A DNA stretch of 64,000 nucleotides from the NCBI GenBank assembly GCA_905250025.1, contig CAJNOJ010000011.1:563287-627286 (forward strand), written 5' to 3'. The translations under genes were made by a program, and so were the position numbers. Shown piece after piece: positions 57,515 to 64,000 of the stretch. This stretch comes from Adineta ricciae (taxonomy: Eukaryota > Rotifera > Eurotatoria > Adinetida > Adinetidae). A model generated the notes under the pieces. That model had not been told where the DNA came from. It saw nothing but the letters and a program-made list of their open reading frames with translations, and did not search any database. Every line of letters starts with the position of its first letter. Within the stretch, counting starts at the first letter, position 1.

Positions 57515-60483
57515 ATGAGTATACTTATATCTTCGCCGTTCACAAATCTCTCCAATCATACACATTTCAATGACACAACCACATCAGCGATACCTTCATG
57601 GTTTCGGCTTGTCACGCTGACATGCATGATACTAATCGACATAAGTGCATTTCTTGGCAATCTGCTTGTGATCTGTGCTTTCTTTCGCACACGACGTCTT
57701 CAAACAGTAACGAATTATTTCATTGCGTCCCTAGCGTTTGCTGATGCGCTCGTTGCGATATTCGTTCTTCCTCTCGGTATCTATTGTTATCAACGGGATC
57801 GTTCATGGAAGCTCGGCTTGATCTTGTGTGATCTATGGGTCTCGTCCGATGTTCTACTATGTACATCGAGTATATTGAATTTAGCGTGTATATCCGTTGA
57901 TCGTTACATGGCAATCACAAAGCCATTAACATATACAGCGTATAGATCAAAATTTCTTGCTCGTGTAATGATTCTATTAGTATGGATTGTTTCCATTGTC
58001 ATTACATGTCCGCCTATATTTGGTTGGCGTGATAAAAATCGGCGTCAAACGGTACGAAACTACTCTTTTTTTAAGCTTTGAGATTTACTAGGATTTATCT
58101 TTCAGGTGGAAGAACACCATCGATGTGATTTAAACAGCGCACGGGGTTATGTTGTGTACTCTGCACTCGGTTCCTTCTATATTCCCGGCGTTGTTATGAT
58201 TTTTGTTTACATACGCATATTTATGGTAGTTTACGGCCGCGAGAATTTAATTAAAAGATTTCATAATAATGCCTCGCCTGTTAATAACAACTCAACATCA
58301 AATCTAATAGCAAAGTCGAATGCAAGCAATGCAGTTAACGAGATGCCAGTGATTGCAACTCATAAAAGCAAATTTCAAAGAGTTTCCTCATGCTGCTGCT
58401 TTTGTCTCTCGGCAAAGCCACCAGCATTATCTCCGTACATGTGTTCCGAACAAAAACAAAATGGTTATCTGATCTATCGTTTTACTACTAACAACAACAA
58501 TAATAATAACAACAACAAATACAGCAGCACTACCAATTCACCTGGACAGAGTCCGACGACTCTTTCGAAAACTTCCTTGTTTTGTCGTCCATGTCCAAAA
58601 GCAGTCAAAAATATGAGTAATGGCTCGGACGATATTTATCCATACCGTCGAAATTATTCAGCGAACATGTCGAGTGATTATCAAGTTCGAGCTGATGATA
58701 TTCCATGTTATGAATTAAAACCTCTCGAAGAATCGACTTCACCGTTAATGAAATGTCGATCACGTTCATTCGAACATACATCACTAAGTAAAATACGTGA
58801 TTTAAATTCAGAATTAAGCCATAGTCGACAATTGAAAGCTGCTGCAGTGGCTGCAGCTGCAGCCATTTCGGGTACAAGCAAAATTTCACAGCCACGTTCG
58901 GTAAGTACTCTCATTTGTTTCTCTCGTCGTCGTACTACTCACTCAAATGTCAAACTCCATTTCAAAAAAGAACTCATCGGATAAACACTTGAGATTCAAA
59001 GCTGGATATTACCTTTGAGTGTTATTACATGATTTCCTAGATAGACAAAGTCATATCTGGGCAAAAGTACCTAGTCTACGGTTGTGTCAGATTAAGGAAG
59101 TACATAGAAGAAAAAAGTTGAATAATTATTCTGATTTTTCTAGCGTAATGCTCGTCATTTTGTATAAAGCAATATGACATATGATTGAACTAAAGTTCAG
59201 CAGGAATTCAGCTACTTTCGTTTCTAATGACATAGAAGAAGTACCGGAAACGGAAATAATCGGCAAAATATTTCGCTCATAAAATAGAATCGAAGGCACG
59301 TGAAGTATCGAGATGTAACTCCATCCGATGGTTGACCGTCAAGAAACGAGATACCCTATCGAATAAGCAGCCACACGTGTCGTTTGCCATGCAATTCAAC
59401 CTCAGCGTTTCATATTTGTTTGTTTTTCTTCCATAGAACGACTTCGATCAACAAATTGATTTGTCTAATAATATCTTCTCAGCAATGACGGATAATTCCC
59501 GTCCAACAGCACAATCGTTACATGAATTAACACAATTACCATTGATACAAGATCCACTGAAATATCGTAAAACTGCGCGACAACATCTCAATGTTTTTCC
59601 AATGCGAGCACGAGCGACAACAAATCCGCCGAAAGTTCAAGAAACGATCACAGCTAGTCCATCATCATCACCTTCACTAAAACAAAAGCAAATCATCGTG
59701 GAACCAACACGCATCAATCGCCGAATCAAATCATCTCGATCAATCAATAGTTCACCATCGGCAATCCTAATAGAAAATATGAAACAACAACATCGCATCA
59801 TGCGAAATTCGTCAATCAAATCAACTCCATCTTCTCGATCGCTCGTATCCATACGACATATCACTCAATCAAGTGAAAACTCCAATGAAACTAATAGTCA
59901 AAAGTCAAGAGTGACCTGGTGTTGCTGTTCATGTTTCAACTCATCTACCCAAGCCAATATGCTCTCACAAACGGCGGGCAAACAAGTCTTCGTTTATACA
60001 CCGAATCATTCATTAACTAATGATGATGACGATGATGATAAACTATCCTCGACAGACAACGCTACTCGTGCACCACTGTATGCATGTGTTCCGTCATCAT
60101 CAATTACACGTGTGAGTTCCAATGGAACTGTTGCTCCCGGTGACGTTCATCGTCGCGAACGTATTCGTTTTATGAAAGAACAGAAAACAGCGAAAACATT
60201 AGCCGTCGTCGTTGGTGGTTTCATTCTTCTCTGGTTGCCATTCTTTATCATGTATGTTATCCCACAAGAGACGCACTCGTTAAATCCCCAAACCGTCACA
60301 TTGATAACCTGGTTAGGATATTTTAATTCAGTGATCAATCCGTTTATTTATGCGTATTGTTCCAAACAATTTCGCATGGCTTTCTGGAACATCACATTCG
60401 GTCTATGTATGAAACGATCATCTGTCCTATCACCATTGACGAATAAAAACAAGCAATTACATCAACGTCGGATGAATGCATAA
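57515..60483 (+). CDS. Aminergic G-protein-coupled receptor with very long third cytoplasmic loop
   Basis: Exons 57515-58051, 58106-58900 and 59437-60483 give 792 residues. Rhodopsin-family features: N-glycosylation sites at the N-terminus (NLS, NHT, NDT); FLGNLLVICAFF (TM1); LAFADALVAIFVLP (TM2); CDLWVSSDVLLCTSSILNL (TM3 with the amine-binding Asp); DRY in SVDRYMAI; TCPPIFGW (TM4); GYVVYSALGSFYIPG (TM5); LAVVVGGFILLWLPFFIMYV (TM6); and WLGYFNSVINPFIYAYCSKQ (TM7, NPxIY). The overall pattern resembles octopamine/alpha-adrenergic-like and dopamine receptors; the ligand cannot be fixed. The third cytoplasmic loop is about 470 residues, Ser/Asn-rich, with an Asn repeat coded by AAC/AAT near 58490-58518 and two Cys clusters. 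The usual Cys before WLPFF is Leu. The start is the ATG at 57515. Confidence 0.9.
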
Positions 60484-60732
60484 GACAGATGAAGTTTAGT
60501 TTGGATTTGTGTATACTTGTATATAATCATTGATTGAACCTTCTCGTTTTTCGTGTTCAGTTAAAAATGATGACGACTTGTAAATGGTACGAGACTAGAA
60601 ATCTAATTTATATTCTAACCGAAGACTGATGTCGTTTGACAGTTGACGCCTTGACAAACTATTCCCTAAAGAGTCCCCTCGGGAGAAGTCTGAGATACTT
60701 AGATAATTTGTATGTACTGGGGCTTGACGGAA

Positions 60733-61222
60733 CTAATGATCATCTCGAATTTGAATGAAGAGTTCTTGATCTGTGACAAGGCGAAACGGTATAGGTAACC
60801 ATATTACCTTCGGCTTGGTTCGTCCAGTATACGTGACAAATAATTGACTTTCGTAGAGATGATTATAGACCGTGTATTCGAACTCGAAAGGCTCGGTAAT
60901 GTGAGCAATGTGAGAGAAACATGATAGTAATTTTCGTGAAAGTGATATATAGAAACTGAACATGGACGAAGATTGACATGTCAATCGCCCTTGGTTTCAT
61001 CGGTGTAATTATAGTTCGTATGGCAACTATGGACTGGCCCGTTCTTGTTTGACAATCAACTGAGAATAATAACGAGTTGTTTCCACTTCTAGGATCAGGT
61101 ACGCTCATGACAGCACCAAAAGGTAAAATGTACTCACACGGTGCAAAAAAAGTTCTCAATGAATGGTGACATCTTTCCTCAATGAAGGTACTCATTTCAC
61201 TTTCGATTGGATCCGACAACAC
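60733..61222 (-). pseudogene. Broken or frameshifted coding remnant, family unknown
   Basis: Two minus-strand frames lie end to end and look like parts of one protein. The first (about 61000-61222) reads through STFIEERCHHSLRTFFAPCE and SLLFSVDCQTRTGQSIVAIR to about MKPR. The second (60733-60984) continues in another frame with SMFSFYISLSRKLLSCF, EPFEFEYTVYNHLYESQLF and PKVIWLPIPFRLVTDQELFI, ending IRDDH and TAG. The second part alternates like beta-sheet, as in C2, B9 or trafficking-complex C-terminal domains, but I cannot name it. I find no donor/acceptor pair that restores one frame across 60985-61000, so a frameshift is the simplest reading. A missed short intron or sequence error is possible. 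It is head-to-head with the next gene, only about 84 bp away. Confidence 0.35.
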
Positions 61223-61305
61223 GAACGTTTGTTTTCAACATACATTTTCTCCGCACAGGGTACATTTCGTTTTTTTAATCGAAAAAAGGAAAAGAAGAAG
61301 ATGAA

Positions 61306-64000
61306 ATGAAGTTAGTTGTATGTGTTATCGTTGATCAAAATCTTGAAGCTATACTTCTCAATGAACAAACGCCTAATCGGGGATATTGGTTTCCATATGA
61401 TGAAGTAAAAACCGGTGAAACACGTACTCTTGCAGCTCAACGAATAGCGAATAAAGTGATAATTTACAACATATTTCATATACAATTCTTCTTTTCTGAT
61501 TTTTCAAGATTTGTCCATCTGACATCGAATTGTTATCTGTCTTGAAAGTCCGTTGTGGAGATGTCTTGCCGTATTTACCTAACATCCAAACATTTTATCT
61601 GTTCAAAAAATTAGTAAGACGAAAGTCAACGAAGCATAGCCTATATGCCGCATCTTTCTGTATTCGCTTTAGGTGAATGGCAGCAAACCGCAAGGTAATA
61701 ATTCATTGTGGATGACTGTTGATCAAATGAAACTTGCTGTTCGAAATCTGGAATTACTTGGTCTTGAACCATATACAATCTTTCAAAATATTCTTGAACG
61801 ACAACGAGCACATGGTTGGAGTAAGACAATTTCGCTTTGTCTTACATTCGTTTCTGTTAATAATCGATTCTAGATGATCTTACAATTGGCAGAGATCTTT
61901 TCGAAGAGCCCTTTCTTCAATTTATCGAATGCAAACAGCTTGATTCAAACAATCAACCAGCCGGCACACCTCAAGAACAGTTGATTAGTTCGGCGAAGTT
62001 TGATAATAAAAGTAAACTCGGTTTTTCATTGCTATTCACGTAACACCTACGTTTCTTTAGTTCAAGAGCGTGTCTTTAAAGAATTCTACTCCTATACATA
62101 TCCAAGCGAATACATGAGTTTGCGAACTTTCTCCGAAATAATGGACAACAAGCTGAGCACCATTGAAAAAACGAAAATGCAAGCCTACTTTCGTGCTTTC
62201 GATACTCAACAGAACAGTTACCTAACATATACCGAGTATTTATTAGGTTCGTTTTCTTCATTCATCTAACATCGAAGAGAGACTATCTTCTATCGATGTA
62301 GGGTTAGCTGCAATGGATCCAAATACTTCGCATGGAGGTACTCCGGCTGAACTACGTTGTCGATATATCTTTCGTTTTTATAATATCAAAAATAATGGAC
62401 ATTTGTCCATCGAAGAATTTCGGTAAGACATGTCTTTCATGTAACTTCGCGTCTGCACGACATTCTTTTCATTGGTTTCAAGTACAAAACATTTGAATAA
62501 ATTACACTTTGTCAGGAAATCGATGTCGAGTATTGTTCAGCCGTAAGGAGAGGAAAAAGTCACGTTTCAATAAGAGTCAAGTCGAGCGATGAGATTTAAT
62601 GCGATAGTATTGAATATGAAATAACGATAAGGACAAACGGTAGACAGTAAAGATCATTTCATCGACGGTCGAAATCTGATCGAAGATTACAAAAGATGTC
62701 TGATTGATATAAAACCATAGTGAATTGTATCATTTCTTGTTCATAGAGATCTTCACGGCAATGTGCAAAATTTGAAAGCAGGAAAACCAAATGGGGATCT
62801 TCCAGCTTACAGTGAAGTTCTACCAGTATTCAAGTGTGTATTTGTTTGAACGCAAACCTGATGTTTTTGTTCTCCACCGTTCAATTTCAGTTCGTTCAAT
62901 TTGCAAGAAAATAGTTATTTAACGCTAAATGATTTTCTAAGTTCTGTCGGCCAACTGAAATATCGTGGCACATCTGTTCTATTCCGTCTTCCTACTTATA
63001 CGAAAGATTTATTACGTGTGAATAAGTTCGTTGATTTTTTCCTCCTAATCGAGATCATATTCCAAACTTTAGAAGATTCACAAACATAAAAGGCGATAAT
63101 CAATACGACGAAAGTAAATCCTATGCAAATTTGCAAACTGCCATTGTCTCTCTCTTTCTTTGCAGACCACAACGAGATTAATTATGAAATAGCTGATCAT
63201 TGTGTAACCTTGAAAAAGTCGGGTTTACTTCATCGAGTGGAGTCCTTACGTACAATGAGTTATAACGCTCAATTCAGCACGACAACCGAAGAAGCAATGA
63301 AAAATTTGCCAAGATCATCGTCGGAAGAAATATTCGATTGCGTAAATTCATACACACTATGTTGTCCTTTTAAATAGGATCTGTCTTCGTTTAGAGAACA
63401 ATCGCGACTGATATTCAAGAAATGTTGCGTACATTTGAGAAGGCGGACCTGACTAAGGAGGCGTTTACATGGCCATCGAATGCAATCAGCACTTTAGGTC
63501 GATCGATACTAACTCTCTGTCGCGAAGTTCGCGAAATCATCAGATGTGAAGCACGTTGTTTGAAATTGTCATCTCCATGTTATATCTTGGGTGATATACA
63601 TGGCAACTATCAAGATTTACTCTGCTTTGAGAAGTGTTTATGGCGTGCGACACCGTTGCTTTCACCAGCATCGTTTCTTTTCCTTGGTGATTACGTTGAT
63701 CGGGGAATTTACGGATTAGAAGTAAGATCTCAATAACATGAACAAGAATGATGAACTCTTCATTCAGGTGATTATGTATTTATTGGCAACAAAATTGCAA
63801 TGTCCAAAGAAAGTCTATCTTCTTCGAGGAAATCACGAAATCAGAAAAATCCAACAAGTCTTTAGTTTTTATAAGTAAGTGACTACGAGTAATTAGATTG
63901 AATTTAGCGTTTGCCAGCATGTTGAAATAGGAGTTCCTTTCCGAATTCGCTCAGTAGCTAGATGCATGATTCTTAAATCTATGTATTTTTCCAGAAATCC
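61306..64000 (+). CDS. Degenerate Nudix-like domain + EF-hands + PPP-family Ser/Thr phosphatase (runs off the right edge)
   Basis: At least nine exons join in frame. The N-terminal part resembles a Nudix fold (LVVCVIVDQNLEAILLNEQT, RGYWFPYDEVKTGETRTLAA, then TFYLFKKLVNG and MTVDQMKLAVRNLELLGLEP). The Nudix box is degenerate: FPYDEVKTGET where the consensus has GG, and QRIANK where it has REUxEE. A middle region carries EF-hand-like loops DTQQNSYLTYTE, NIKNNGHLSIEE and the weaker NLQENSYLTLND. After about 60 charged residues comes a PPP phosphatase with all three metal motifs visible: GDIHGN, GDYVDRG and LLRGNHEI. PPP enzymes remove phosphate from Ser/Thr; EF-hands suggest calcium control. In PPEF phosphatases the EF-hands are C-terminal, so this order differs. 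An ATGAAATGAAG start places a two-codon upstream ORF whose stop overlaps the ATG. The last visible acceptor is at about 63994. Confidence 0.8.

Overview
The window is nuclear DNA from a small-genome animal. It is AT-rich, packed with metazoan genes, and most introns are only 50-60 bp with GT-AG ends. Gene content is animal-specific (MAGI, plexin, RYK, GIPC, MMD, geminin, an aminergic GPCR). Tiny introns, dense packing on both strands, and splice-acceptor-like sequence just before many start codons (a hallmark of spliced-leader trans-splicing) make a bdelloid rotifer my best guess. That assignment is inference. There are no rRNA genes, tRNA genes, CRISPR arrays, viral genes or intact transposons that I can support.

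Layout. 0-5 kb: a truncated-by-window MAGI-like PDZ scaffold (-) and an unidentified 416-aa protein (-). 5-10.4 kb: USP7 (+). 11-12.5 kb: a single-pass membrane protein (-), disturbed by a gap with duplicated flanks. 13.7-14.8 kb: a small coiled-coil gene (+). 15-20.7 kb: TFIIE-alpha (-) head-to-head with ataxin-2 (+). 21-29.2 kb: hexokinase and plexin (-), 71 bp apart. 29.2-34.3 kb: a gene-poor 5 kb block. 34.3-41 kb: GIPC (-), a hidden SMKR1-like gene (+), MMD/PAQR (-), a TMEM272-like protein (+) and a claudin-like protein (-). 41.6-44.9 kb: RYK (-) with an unrelated gene nested antisense in one intron. 45.2-53.9 kb: XRN1, CAPZB and a geminin-like gene in tandem (+). 53.9-57.5 kb: gene-poor. 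57.5-60.5 kb: an aminergic GPCR (+). 60.7-61.2 kb: a broken-looking gene (-). 61.3 kb to the end: a multidomain protein joining a degenerate Nudix-like module, EF-hands and a PPP-family phosphatase (+, runs off the window).

How the genes relate. Most are unrelated housekeeping or signalling genes. Plexin, GIPC, RYK and MAGI all serve membrane-receptor signalling or scaffolding, but nothing here shows they work as one unit. Several pairs share short head-to-head promoters (TFIIE-alpha/ATXN2, GIPC/SMKR1, RYK/XRN1). XRN1-CAPZB-geminin looks like a trans-spliced tandem cluster: the CAPZB polyadenylation signal lies only about 30 bp before the geminin start.

Most interesting items: the Nudix-EF-phosphatase architecture, the nested gene in RYK, the SMKR1 gene whose start codon is split off by an intron, a MAGI that has lost its guanylate-kinase and WW domains, a plexin lacking the usual GAP arginines, and a hexokinase with a glucose-binding Glu changed to Arg. 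Two regions (around 10.6 and 12.0 kb) are probably assembly duplications.
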